Origin: CBCPMX01 sp965120355
GTDB taxonomy: Bacteria; Bacillota; Clostridia; Oscillospirales; Oscillospiraceae
Reading direction: 5' to 3'
Assembly: GCA_965120355.1 (NCBI GenBank)
Contig: CBCPMX010000177.1
Span: forward strand, 1-64,000
Length of the DNA: 64,000 bases
The position numbers and the translations under genes are program-made. Each line of letters opens with the position of its first letter. Positions within the stretch are counted from its first letter, which is position 1. Under the pieces are notes generated by a model. That model was not told the origin of the DNA. It made no database searches and was given only the letters and a program-made list of their open reading frames with translations. Of the stretch, positions 26,144 to 33,766 are shown piece by piece.

Positions 26144-26971
26144 TCAATCCTCTCTTTCTTCCACCGGTGTATCCGCCGGAAGCGGATAGCCGATCTCACA
26201 GCAATTGGTATACAACACCTGCCGGGCCAGGCAGTCTCCTGTGGCCGCATCCAACTGCCGCTGGACCACGTCCACCTGCTCCAGCACCCGGCCATTTTTC
26301 CGCAGGTACCGCAGGTTCTCATTGTCCACCGCGTAGCGAACGGTTGGGGGCCTGTCTATCCGCAGCGCACCGATAATATGCGTCTCATCAAAGGTGACGC
26401 TGATCTGAAACATCTGATCCGTATCGTTGCGGACCTTCAAATCCAGCCACCCTTCGGCAATGGTGGCATCCACGCCCAACGGAGCGTCGCTCTCCGGCTC
26501 CGGAAAATCCTTGACCGTGTGACCGTGGCGCTCCACAATGGTCAGAGGACTGTGCAGGAACACCCAGAACAACAAATTACTGAGCATACACAACCCGCCG
26601 CCGGGCGTGGTGGTCAGCTGGCCGTCAATGACGGTCAGCCCCTCTTTATACGGCGTCTCCCGGTCGGCATATCGGGTAGCCCGGCAGAAGGAAAAGGTCT
26701 CCCCAGGCCCAATACACATTCCGTGGATGCTGGCTGCCGCCAGCTTTAAATTTGCCACTTTGTTTTCCTGATAGCGCATATCGCAGCCGGTTGCCCGATT
26801 GTACATGGGGCAGCTGGAGGTGAACAGTACCTCCGGCAGCAGCGTTTGCTGCCGGGTCTCAGCGTAGGTGCTGCCATCCAGCCGCATCCCCCAATAGAAG
26901 CACAGCTTCCGCTGCCGCGTGCGCAGGGGCAGCAACCACGGGAACCGCTGTGTCAGCCGCTTCTTTTCCAT
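26144..26971 (-). CDS. vanW: VanW-family protein
   Basis: A 275-residue VanW protein. The characteristic C-terminal half contains NLKLAAASIHGMCIGPGETFSF, TTTPGGGLCMLSNLLF and VERHGHTVKDFPEP, as in vanB/vanG accessory proteins. The start at 26971 is chosen because GGAGG stands eight bases before it; ATG 26977 is too close to that site. It is the first gene of a four-gene operon and sits just behind a palindromic operator and promoter. VanW has no settled biochemical function. Cysteines in the SSCPMYNRATGCDM region are conserved-looking. Confidence 0.9.
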   Translation of the reverse strand: MEKKRLTQRFPWLLPLRTRQRKLCFYWGMRLDGSTYAETRQQTLLPEVLFTSSCPMYNRATGCDMRYQENKVANLKLAAASIHGMCIGPGETFSFCRATRYADRETPYKEGLTVIDGQLTTTPGGGLCMLSNLLFWVFLHSPLTIVERHGHTVKDFPEPESDAPLGVDATIAEGWLDLKVRNDTDQMFQISVTFDETHIIGALRIDRPPTVRYAVDNENLRYLRKNGRVLEQVDVVQRQLDAATGDCLARQVLYTNCCEIGYPLPADTPVEERED

Positions 26972-26998
26972 GCACATTGCCTCCGTTTCATATTGTAC

Positions 26999-27027
26999 TA
27001 ACTGTACTAGATGTATTAGTACAGTTA
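26999..27027. promoter_or_regulatory. Palindromic operator of the vanW operon
   Basis: TAACTGTACTA, 7 bases, then its perfect complement TAGTACAGTTA: an 11-bp inverted repeat. A third half-site, TTGTACTA, lies directly before it at 26993-27000. It overlaps the -10 and start region of the vanW promoter, where a repressor would block transcription. TGTACTA...TAGTACA resembles operators of GntR/YtrA-type repressors; no such regulator gene lies next to it. Confidence 0.75.
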
Positions 27028-27055
27028 TGTTATCATAATCGGTCAAGTTTGTCAA
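27027..27055 (-). promoter_or_regulatory. Promoter of the vanW-vanG-alr operon
   Basis: On the minus strand a perfect TTGACA, 17 bases and TAACAT, with the palindrome at 26999-27027 beginning at the end of the -10 box. The leader would be about 45 bases. Confidence 0.6.
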
Positions 27056-27104
27056 GGGGGGCAGGCAGTTGCCTATCGAGCCCCTGCCAACTGCGTACGT
27101 CTGC

Positions 27105-27148
27105 CAAAAAAACAGACCGTACAGCCGGACCTTCGGCTGTACGGTCTG
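27105..27148 (-). terminator. Intrinsic terminator of the lysis cassette
   Basis: A 15-bp perfect stem (CAGACCGTACAGCCG and complement, 27113-27148) followed on the minus strand by a run of seven U. It isolates the lysis cassette from the vanW promoter. Confidence 0.88.
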
Positions 27149-27174
27149 TCGGGCAGCGGGTTCTGCCCCTCTTC

Positions 27175-27429
27175 TTACTCACCACTCTTCTCCAGGAGTT
27201 GAATACGCGTCTCATGGCCGCTCAATTCCTTGTCCTGCCGGTCCAGGCGGTTCCAGATCCGGGTGTGGCTGCTGCTGTTGTCCGCTTTGAGCTGGGCCAT
27301 TTCTTTTCTGGCCTGCTCCAGCAGGGTATTCAACTTGGTGAGATTGGCGTTGAGCTTAATCACCGGGGTACCGATGCCGATGAGCACCGTCAAAACCGCG
27401 GCAACGCCCCCAAAGGTCTCCCATTCCAT
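27175..27429 (-). CDS. XhlA-like haemolysin/lysis accessory protein
   Basis: An 84-residue protein: an N-terminal hydrophobic helix (ETFGGVAAVLTVLIGIGTPVI), then a heptad-patterned polar region (LTKLNTLLEQARKEM, RIWNRLDRQDKELSGHETRIQLLEKS) that predicts a coiled coil. This matches small phage lysis accessory proteins of the XhlA type, which assist holins. ATG 27429 follows AAAGGAAA. It lies 87 bases after the lysozyme in the same direction. The assignment rests on shape and context more than on strict motifs. Confidence 0.65.
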   Translation of the reverse strand: MEWETFGGVAAVLTVLIGIGTPVIKLNANLTKLNTLLEQARKEMAQLKADNSSSHTRIWNRLDRQDKELSGHETRIQLLEKSGE

Positions 27430-27516
27430 CGCGTTTCCTTTCCTTTTTCCGTTCCCGGACGCAGTGTTGCGCCCGGGAACATCCAACTGTTTGCCGCCGC
27501 GTGGCCGGCAGCTCCG

Positions 27517-28401
27517 TCATACATGATTGGCGCCGTTGATCAGCAGCTGGTCCAAATAGGGCACCTTGGCATAGTTGGCCAGCCAATATGCGCCAGTGTC
27601 CAGAACCTGCTTTTCCGTCAGGCGGGTGATGGCCGCTTCCACAGTGACCACTTGGGCCGTGACGGCAGAACCGCAGGCAGCCGCCAACTTTGCCAACAGG
27701 GTATCCAGATACGGCAAATCCCCCGCATGCGCAACCCAATAGGCCGGCGTATTGACCACACCGGCAGCCGCCAGCTTTGCTGCCGCCTCTGCGGAATTTA
27801 CCACTGTGCCGTAGTCGGCATAGGCCATATTCATGTCAAAGCTGCCGGACAAGCCCGCCAGCTTCCCGCTGTCGGTGTACTGCCACAGATCGTAGCTGCC
27901 GGTCCATGTGGGTTTTGACGCCCACTGAGCCAGCCAGATCGGGCAGCCGCCCAACTGCGCCACATCGATATACGTCTCCAGCCAGTGTTTATTGGCATAT
28001 ACGCCGCAGGTATATCCGGCGGCCTGTACCGCCTCCACAAAGGTCTTGCAGATTCCGGTGATGGCCGCCTTTGTCAAGGTCATGCGTTTGGCCTTGTATC
28101 CGTCGGCGTCCTCCATATCAAACCAGACCGGATAGGCCGGCCGCTTTCCGTCCAACAGCTGAAGCGCCAGCTCCGCCTCCCGTTTTGCGTCGTCCTGGGT
28201 CAGGGCATAGCTGTAGTGATAGACGCCGTAGGGAACGCCATTGGCCTCCGCCCCTCTGAGATTGGCAGCAAACTGTCCATCCACAGCCTTTTTCCCGTAA
28301 CCGCTGCGAAGGATGGCAAACTCCACACCGGTCGCCTTAACCTTGGCCCAGTCCAAAACGCCGTTGTGCTCCGAGACGTCGATGCCGGTTTTGGTGCTCA
28401 T
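27517..28401 (-). CDS. Phage-type GH25 lysozyme (endolysin)
   Basis: A 294-residue N-acetylmuramidase that cuts the glycan backbone of peptidoglycan. The GH25 barrel spans residues 1-195 with Asp8 (GIDVSEHNG) and the catalytic Asp95-x-Glu97 (WFDMED). Residues about 212-294 hold two copies of a short wall-binding-like unit, TPAYWVAHAGDLPYLDTLL and DTGAYWLANYAKVPYLDQLL. No signal peptide, so release would need the holin encoded just upstream, whose stop overlaps this start by four bases. Confidence 0.92.
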   Translation of the reverse strand: MSTKTGIDVSEHNGVLDWAKVKATGVEFAILRSGYGKKAVDGQFAANLRGAEANGVPYGVYHYSYALTQDDAKREAELALQLLDGKRPAYPVWFDMEDADGYKAKRMTLTKAAITGICKTFVEAVQAAGYTCGVYANKHWLETYIDVAQLGGCPIWLAQWASKPTWTGSYDLWQYTDSGKLAGLSGSFDMNMAYADYGTVVNSAEAAAKLAAAGVVNTPAYWVAHAGDLPYLDTLLAKLAAACGSAVTAQVVTVEAAITRLTEKQVLDTGAYWLANYAKVPYLDQLLINGANHV

Positions 28402-28646
28402 GGATCCTCCTCCTCTCCGTCGACAGCATCTGTACTGGCGGCGCCGCCTTTTTGACGGGCCGCATCCACCAGCCCCTCGCCCAAAATATAGGCAATCAGC
28501 GCCGCCACAGCCCAGCCCAGGGTCAGCACCTCTTCTTGTGTCACCGCATCGGTATGCATGCTGGTCATAACCGCTGCGGCCACTGCCAGCAAAGCCGCCC
28601 AGAACTTGCGGCTGGTCAGCTTTTGCTTCCAGTTAATCTTGTCCAT
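28398..28646 (-). CDS. Holin, phi LC3 family
   Basis: An 82-residue protein beginning MDKINWKQKLTSRKFW, the signature start of the phi-LC3/phage holin family, with two hydrophobic segments (FWAALLAVAAAVMTSM and LGWAVAALIAYILGEG) and a charged tail. GAGGAGGAA precedes ATG 28646. It forms membrane lesions that let the lysozyme reach the wall. First gene of the holin-lysozyme-XhlA cassette. Confidence 0.9.
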   Translation of the reverse strand: MDKINWKQKLTSRKFWAALLAVAAAVMTSMHTDAVTQEEVLTLGWAVAALIAYILGEGLVDAARQKGGAASTDAVDGEEEDP

Positions 28647-28781
28647 AAAATTCCTCCTCTTTTGCTCTGAGGGCAATCGCCCTCTTTCACTTTTATTCTC
28701 CAATGCGTAGTTTGTTGCATGAAAACGTCGGAAATGAGAAGAAATTTTTTTGGAACCGCCCAACTGACGAAAAATTTGGAC

Positions 28782-28810
28782 TTGACACCGCCCGGTTCCA
28801 ATGATAAAAT
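28782..28810 (+). promoter_or_regulatory. Promoter of the leuA T-box transcript
   Basis: A perfect TTGACA, 17 bases and TAAAAT. Flanking TGGAACC (28751-28757) and GGTTCCA (28794-28800) form a spaced inverted repeat around the -35 box. Confidence 0.75.
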
Positions 28811-28816
28811 GACAGC

Positions 28817-29068
28817 AATATCTCAAAGACGGCGATGGGGAGAAGACATGGCAGTGCTTTTCAGAGAGCCAGCGGAAGGTGAAAGCTGGTAAAGCAGGCC
28901 CTGTGGATACTGGCCCCGGAGTTGCCTGCCTGATAGGTAGGGCAGGACGGGCGGTCCCGTTATAGACCTAAGCCTTGCTGGAGGCTGAGGGCCGGAGTTC
29001 CGGCTGAATCGGGTGGTACCGCGTAATTTCACGCCCCGAAATGACTGCTGTCATTTCGGGGCGTTTTT
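28817..29068 (+). ncRNA. T-box leader sensing tRNA-Leu, upstream of leuA
   Basis: The leader has the Stem I AGAGAG...GGTGAAAGC features (28862-28886), the conserved T-box GGGTGGTACCGCG (29011-29023) that pairs with the tRNA acceptor end, and a terminator at 29032-29068 with a 13-bp stem and U-run. The specifier is read as CUG at 28910-28912, just before CCCC that can pair with GGGG at 28837-28840. A leucine codon fits the downstream 2-isopropylmalate synthase. Uncharged tRNA-Leu would stabilise the antiterminator. Confidence 0.9.
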
Positions 29069-29116
29069 CATGACCTTTCCCCGGCCAGCGAATTTCTGAT
29101 TTAGGAGGACACCCCT

Positions 29117-30820
29117 ATGAAACCCAAATTTGAAAAGTACATTCCCGCTCCTCATATTTCCCTGCCGGACCGGACCTGGCCAAATAAGGAACTGACAGAA
29201 GCCCCCATCTGGTGCTCTGTGGACCTGCGGGACGGTAACCAGGCGCTGATCAACCCTATGAACCTGCAGGAAAAGCTGGAGATGTTCCATGCGCTGGTGG
29301 ATATCGGCGTCAAGGAGATCGAAATCGGCTTTCCCTCTGCCTCGGAGACGGAATATGAGATTTGCCGCGAACTGATCGAGGGCAACCACATCCCCGACGA
29401 CGTTTCCATCCAGGTCCTGGTGCAGGCCAGAGAGCATCTGATCAAACGCACCTTTGAGGCCATCGATGGCGCCAAGAACGTCATCCTCCACTTTTATAAC
29501 TCCACCTCCACTCTGCAGCGGAAAGTGGTGTTTGGCATGGACAAGGATGGCATTACCAAAATCGCCGTGGATGCCGCCAAGCTGATCCGGGAGTTGAGTC
29601 AGCCTCTCATTGATAAGGGCGTCAACATCCGCTATGAATACTCTCCGGAGAGCTTTATGGGCACTGAGCCGGACTACTCCATTGAAATCTGCCAGGCCGT
29701 TCTGGATGCTCTGGGGGCCACGCCCGAGCACAAGGTCATCCTGAATCTGCCCAGCACGGTGGAAAATATGATGCCCAACTATTTTGCCGACATCATCGAA
29801 TATTTCTGCCGCAATCTGCCGGGACGCGAGAGCGCCATCATCTCCCTGCACCCCCACAACGACCGGGGCGAGGGCGTGGCCACGGCGGAAATGGGCCTGC
29901 TGGCCGGCGCGGAACGCATGGAGGCCACGCTGTTCGGCAACGGCGAGCGTACCGGCAACGTGGATATGATTACGCTGGCCATGAATATGTGGACGCAGGG
30001 CTATGACCCGAAGCTGGACTTCTCCAACATCAATAAACTCAAGGAAATGTATGAGCGCTGCACCCGCATGAAGGTCCACGAGCGGCAGCCCTATGCGGGC
30101 CTGTTGGTGTTCACCGCCTTTTCCGGCAGTCATCAGGACGCCATCAACAAGGGCTTCCACTATATGAAGGAATCCGGCAGTGAGTATTGGGAGGTTCCCT
30201 ATCTGCCCATCGATCCGGCAGATGTGGGCCGCGAATACGAACCGGTCATCCGGATCAACAGCCAATCCGGCAAGGGCGGCGCCGCCTTTGTCATGGAAAA
30301 CAACTATGGATATCAGCTTCCCAAGGCCATGCATCCCGAATTTGGCGCCATTGTCCAGAAGGAGACGGACCGGCTTGGCACTGAGCTGTTGCCCAGCCAG
30401 ATCTTCGAGCTGTTTGACAAAGAATATCTGGAAGTGGACAAGACCTATGGCCTGCTGCGCCACTCGTTCCAGGAGGATTCCCACCATGGCCAGGACTCCT
30501 GGGTCGGTTTCCGCGGCGCGCTGCTTTACAAAGGGCAGGAACTGGAGCTGGAAGGCGAAGGCAACGGTCCCATCGACGCCTTCTTCAACGCCATCCGTGA
30601 TCTGCCCATTGGCAAGTTCACCTTTGTGGACTATTCGGAGCATGCCATTACTTCCGGCTCCGACTCCCAGGCCGTGGCGTATATCCACCTGAAAACCCCC
30701 GACGGCAAAGACGCCTTCGGCGTCGGCAAGAGCCACAACATCAACCGTGCCTCCCTGCGGGCTATTCTGTGCGCCATCAACCGCGCCATTATCGCCAAGG
30801 ACGGGAAGGCCGATCAATAA
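29117..30820 (+). CDS. leuA: 2-isopropylmalate synthase
   Basis: A 567-residue enzyme that condenses acetyl-CoA with 2-oxoisovalerate, the committed step of leucine synthesis. The N-terminal HMGL-like barrel has the metal-site SVDLRDGNQALINPM segment (about 34-48), EIGFPSASETE and the SLHPHNDRGEG histidines; NGERTGNVD follows. Residues about 430-560 are the LeuA regulatory dimer domain (GKFTFVDYSEHAITSG), the usual site of leucine feedback. The form beginning PDRTWPNK is the type-2 class also found in yeast. AGGAGG precedes ATG 29117. Transcription is controlled by the Leu T-box. Confidence 0.95.
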   Translation: MKPKFEKYIPAPHISLPDRTWPNKELTEAPIWCSVDLRDGNQALINPMNLQEKLEMFHALVDIGVKEIEIGFPSASETEYEICRELIEGNHIPDDVSIQVLVQAREHLIKRTFEAIDGAKNVILHFYNSTSTLQRKVVFGMDKDGITKIAVDAAKLIRELSQPLIDKGVNIRYEYSPESFMGTEPDYSIEICQAVLDALGATPEHKVILNLPSTVENMMPNYFADIIEYFCRNLPGRESAIISLHPHNDRGEGVATAEMGLLAGAERMEATLFGNGERTGNVDMITLAMNMWTQGYDPKLDFSNINKLKEMYERCTRMKVHERQPYAGLLVFTAFSGSHQDAINKGFHYMKESGSEYWEVPYLPIDPADVGREYEPVIRINSQSGKGGAAFVMENNYGYQLPKAMHPEFGAIVQKETDRLGTELLPSQIFELFDKEYLEVDKTYGLLRHSFQEDSHHGQDSWVGFRGALLYKGQELELEGEGNGPIDAFFNAIRDLPIGKFTFVDYSEHAITSGSDSQAVAYIHLKTPDGKDAFGVGKSHNINRASLRAILCAINRAIIAKDGKADQ

Positions 30821-30850
30821 CTCTTTTTCCATCCTTCCGGTAAAAAGGAC

Positions 30851-30879
30851 TTGCATTTTCTCCGCGGGCGTGCTAAAAT
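30851..30879 (+). promoter_or_regulatory. Promoter of rplS
   Basis: TTGCAT, 17 bases and TAAAAT, giving a leader of about 100 bases before the ribosomal protein gene. Confidence 0.65.
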
Positions 30880-30885
30880 AAAGCG

Positions 30886-30980
30886 GTTATTTTGGGTGGT
30901 CCTCTGCCGCTGCCGGTAGGGCGCGTTCCGCGCCGCTATTGCGGCCTTCCTGCGGCCATGAACGCCTGAGCATTTAGGAG
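30886..30980 (+). ncRNA. Possible L19 ribosomal-protein leader
   Basis: The GC-rich leader can form a hairpin GGCGCG-TTC-CGCGCC around 30920-30935 and a second GCGGCC-containing stem before the AGGAGG site. Firmicutes rplS genes often carry an autoregulatory leader. The match is structural only, and no consensus was checked. Confidence 0.35.
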
Positions 30981-30989
30981 GAAAATACA

Positions 30990-31331
30990 ATGGATCTCAT
31001 TAAGGCGCTGAATCAGCAGTACCTCAAGCCCGAGCTGCCCCAGATGAACGTCGGTGACACTGTCCGCGTCCATGTCAAGATCAAGGAGGGCTCCCGTGAG
31101 CGTATCCAGGTCTTCGAGGGCACCATCATCGCCAGAAAGCACGGCGGGATTGGCGAAACCATCACAGTTCGCCGTCTGAGCTATGGCGTGGGCTGTGAGA
31201 AGGTCTTCCCTGTCCACTCCCCCAATGTCGTCAACGTCGAGACGGTTCGCCGCGGCAAGGTCCGCAGAGCGAAGCTGTACTACCTGCGCGGCCGCGTGGG
31301 CAAGTACGCCAAGGTCAAGGAGAAGGTCTAA
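30990..31331 (+). CDS. rplS: Ribosomal protein L19
   Basis: A 113-residue large-subunit protein at the 30S-50S interface. Conserved blocks: [47 protein letters not shown] and [19 protein letters not shown]. Full length; AGGAGG lies ten bases before the ATG. It stands alone without the usual trmD/rimM partners upstream, with its own promoter and terminator. Confidence 0.98.
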   Translation: MDLIKALNQQYLKPELPQMNVGDTVRVHVKIKEGSRERIQVFEGTIIARKHGGIGETITVRRLSYGVGCEKVFPVHSPNVVNVETVRRGKVRRAKLYYLRGRVGKYAKVKEKV

Positions 31332-31354
31332 AAGACGCTTCCGGTATGAGAACA

Positions 31355-31390
31355 GCAGGCATCGTGGACGCGATGCCTGTTTTCTCGTTT
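31355..31390 (+). terminator. Intrinsic terminator of rplS
   Basis: CAGGCATCG pairs with CGATGCCTG, followed by TTTTCTCGTTTTT. Confidence 0.85.
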
Positions 31391-31534
31391 TTAAGGGATA
31401 TCTGCCGCACTGCTCCATTGGCCGCTGCCGAAACGGCGCGGATTATATCTGCCCGCACCAGGCAAAAAGATGGGCCGTCCCAAAACGCCGAAGCGTTTCA
31501 GGACGGCCATAAAAGCACGTCGCGCCTTGCGCCT

Positions 31535-33601
31535 TTATTCGTTTTCGGCGGCAGCCGCAGCGATGACCTTGGTCTGGACATCGGCAGGCGCCTGCTCATA
31601 GCGGGCAAATTTGAAGGTGAAGCTGCCGCGGCTCTGGGTCATGGACCGCAGATCAATGGCATATTCCTGCATTTCGGCCATGGGGACCTCCGCCTCCACC
31701 ACCTGCGTGCCGTCGGCGTTGGGGTTCATCCCCATGACACGGCCGCGCCGCTTGTTGAGGTCACCCATCACATCGCCCAGATAGCTGTCGGGAATGGTGA
31801 CTTTCAATTCTCCAATGGGCTCCAGCAGTACCGGCTTGGCCTGGGGCATGCCAGCCTTGTAGGCCAACTGTGCGGCAGTCTTGAACGCAATTTCAGAGGA
31901 GTCCACCGGGTGATAAGAGCCATCCACCAGGGTGGCCTTCAGATACACCACCGGATACCCGGCCAGGGGGCCCTTCTGGCAGGACTCCCGCAGGCCCTTT
32001 TCCACAGCGGGGAAGAAGTTCTTCGGCACGGAGCCGCCGAAGACGTTCTCACAGAACTCCATCTCTTCCTGCTCGCCGGGTTCAAACTCGATCCAGACAT
32101 CGCCGAACTGGCCGGAACCACCGGTTTGCTTCTTGTGGCGGCCCTGCACCTTGACCTTAGAGCGAATCTTCTCCCGATAGGCCACCTTCGGGGTATCCAG
32201 CACAGCCTCCACGCCAAAGCGGCTCTTCAGCTTGGAAACCAGCACATCCAGCTGAATGTCGCCGGCAGCGGTGACCACAGTCTGCTTCGTCTCCGGGTTG
32301 GTGACCACGGTGAAGCTGGGATCTTCTTCGTTCATTCTGGTCAGGCCGGCGGCAATCTTGTCTTCCTGGCCGCGGGTCTTGGGAGAGATGGCACGGGCAT
32401 AGCAGGGCTCTGCAAAGGCGATGGGATCCAGCTTAATGACCTTCCGGCTGTCACAGAGGGTGTCGCCGGTCTTGACCTTGTCCATCTTGCCGATGGCGCC
32501 AATGTCGCCGCACACCAGTTCCTTGGTCTCTTCGCTCTTCTTGCCGCGCATAATATACAAACGGCCCAGCTTCTCCTGATTGCCGGTGGTGGCGTTGACC
32601 AAGGTCATGTCGGACTTCAGAGAACCGGACAGCACCTTCACATAGGAGAACTTTCCATACTGGTCAGAGACAGTTTTAAACACAAACGCAGTGGGTACAG
32701 CGCCGGCAGAGGTGATGAACTCCACAGGCTCGCCGTCCTCGTCCACACCGGTCTCCGGCGCGGCCTCAGTGGGATCCGGCACCAGATCCACAATGGCGTT
32801 GAGCAGCGCCACGGACCCCAGGCCCGTCAGCGCGGAGCCGCACAGCACCGGAACCAAAGAGCCTTCCCGGACGCCGACCCGCAGCCCCTGGATGACCTCC
32901 GCATAGGTGAACGGCTCGCCGGAGAAATACTTGTCCATGAACTCCTCGCTGGTCTCCGCCACGGATTCCATCAGCGCATCGTACAGCTCTTCCACAACGG
33001 ATTCCTTTTCCGCGGGCACGTCAATCTCCACGCTGGCGCCGTTGCGGACTTCATAGGCCCGCTTGTGCAGCACGTCCACAATACCGGTGACGTTCTTGTT
33101 TTCATCCCAAATGGGGGCAACCAGCGGCGCAATGTTGTTGCCGAATTTCTCACGCAGGGTGTCAAACGCGCCATTGAAATCGCCGTTGTCCTCGTCGGTC
33201 TTGGAAATATAGATCAGGCGGGGCTTTTTCTGCTGATCCAGCAGCTTCCATGCCCGCTCAGTGCCCACAGACAGGCCGCCCTTGGCGGCGCAGACCAGGA
33301 TTCCGGCCTCGCTGACACGGATGGCCTCCGCTACCTCACCGGCGAAATCAAAGTTGCCCGGGGTATCCAGAATGTTGATTTTACAGCCATTATACTCAAC
33401 GGGAGCCACCGCCGTGGAAATGGAGATCTGGCGCTTGGCCTCCTCGGCGTCATAGTCGCATACAGTGTTGCCGTCGCTGGTCTTGCCCATCCGGTCAATC
33501 GCGCCGGTCAGAAACAGCAGATTCTCCGTCAAAGTGGTCTTTCCGTTGCCACCGTGGCCCAAAAGGCAGACGTTTCTGATGTTTTTTGCAGAAATGCTCA
33601 T
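31535..33601 (-). CDS. Elongation factor G-like GTPase
   Basis: A 688-residue paralog of EF-G, full length with all five domains. G1 is GHGGNGKTT (15-23), switch II is DTPGNFDF where true EF-G has DTPGHVDF, and G4 reads SKTDEDN where NKxD is usual. The switch I element RQISIST replaces the EF-G RGITI. Domain IV and V follow (SGQFGDVWIEFEPG, LEPIGELKVTIPDSYLGDVMGDLNKRRGRVMGM). The start MSISAKN at 33601 follows AAGGAGA. These changes, especially His to Asn in switch II, mark the EF-G-like (FusA2-type) group whose cellular role is not settled. GTPase activity may be altered. Confidence 0.88.
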   Translation of the reverse strand: MSISAKNIRNVCLLGHGGNGKTTLTENLLFLTGAIDRMGKTSDGNTVCDYDAEEAKRQISISTAVAPVEYNGCKINILDTPGNFDFAGEVAEAIRVSEAGILVCAAKGGLSVGTERAWKLLDQQKKPRLIYISKTDEDNGDFNGAFDTLREKFGNNIAPLVAPIWDENKNVTGIVDVLHKRAYEVRNGASVEIDVPAEKESVVEELYDALMESVAETSEEFMDKYFSGEPFTYAEVIQGLRVGVREGSLVPVLCGSALTGLGSVALLNAIVDLVPDPTEAAPETGVDEDGEPVEFITSAGAVPTAFVFKTVSDQYGKFSYVKVLSGSLKSDMTLVNATTGNQEKLGRLYIMRGKKSEETKELVCGDIGAIGKMDKVKTGDTLCDSRKVIKLDPIAFAEPCYARAISPKTRGQEDKIAAGLTRMNEEDPSFTVVTNPETKQTVVTAAGDIQLDVLVSKLKSRFGVEAVLDTPKVAYREKIRSKVKVQGRHKKQTGGSGQFGDVWIEFEPGEQEEMEFCENVFGGSVPKNFFPAVEKGLRESCQKGPLAGYPVVYLKATLVDGSYHPVDSSEIAFKTAAQLAYKAGMPQAKPVLLEPIGELKVTIPDSYLGDVMGDLNKRRGRVMGMNPNADGTQVVEAEVPMAEMQEYAIDLRSMTQSRGSFTFKFARYEQAPADVQTKVIAAAAAENE

Positions 33602-33766
33602 ATTAAAATCTCTCCTTATGTCAGACATTCACAGGGTGGACGCCTGTCCTTACCCCATGCCAGCCGGCTGCTGATTACCAGCAAACTGCTTTGTCCATTA
33701 TACATCAATTTGCAGTGGAATACAATGATTAATTTTATCAATTTGTCCAAAATCGAAGATTTCTGC

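Noticed and set aside
23503..26971. A functional vancomycin-resistance operon
   Set aside because: No VanXY or VanX/VanY peptidase and no VanRS are present, so resistance cannot be claimed from these genes.
27105..28646. A complete prophage
   Set aside because: Only lysis genes are present; no integrase, terminase, portal, capsid or tail gene is seen within the window.
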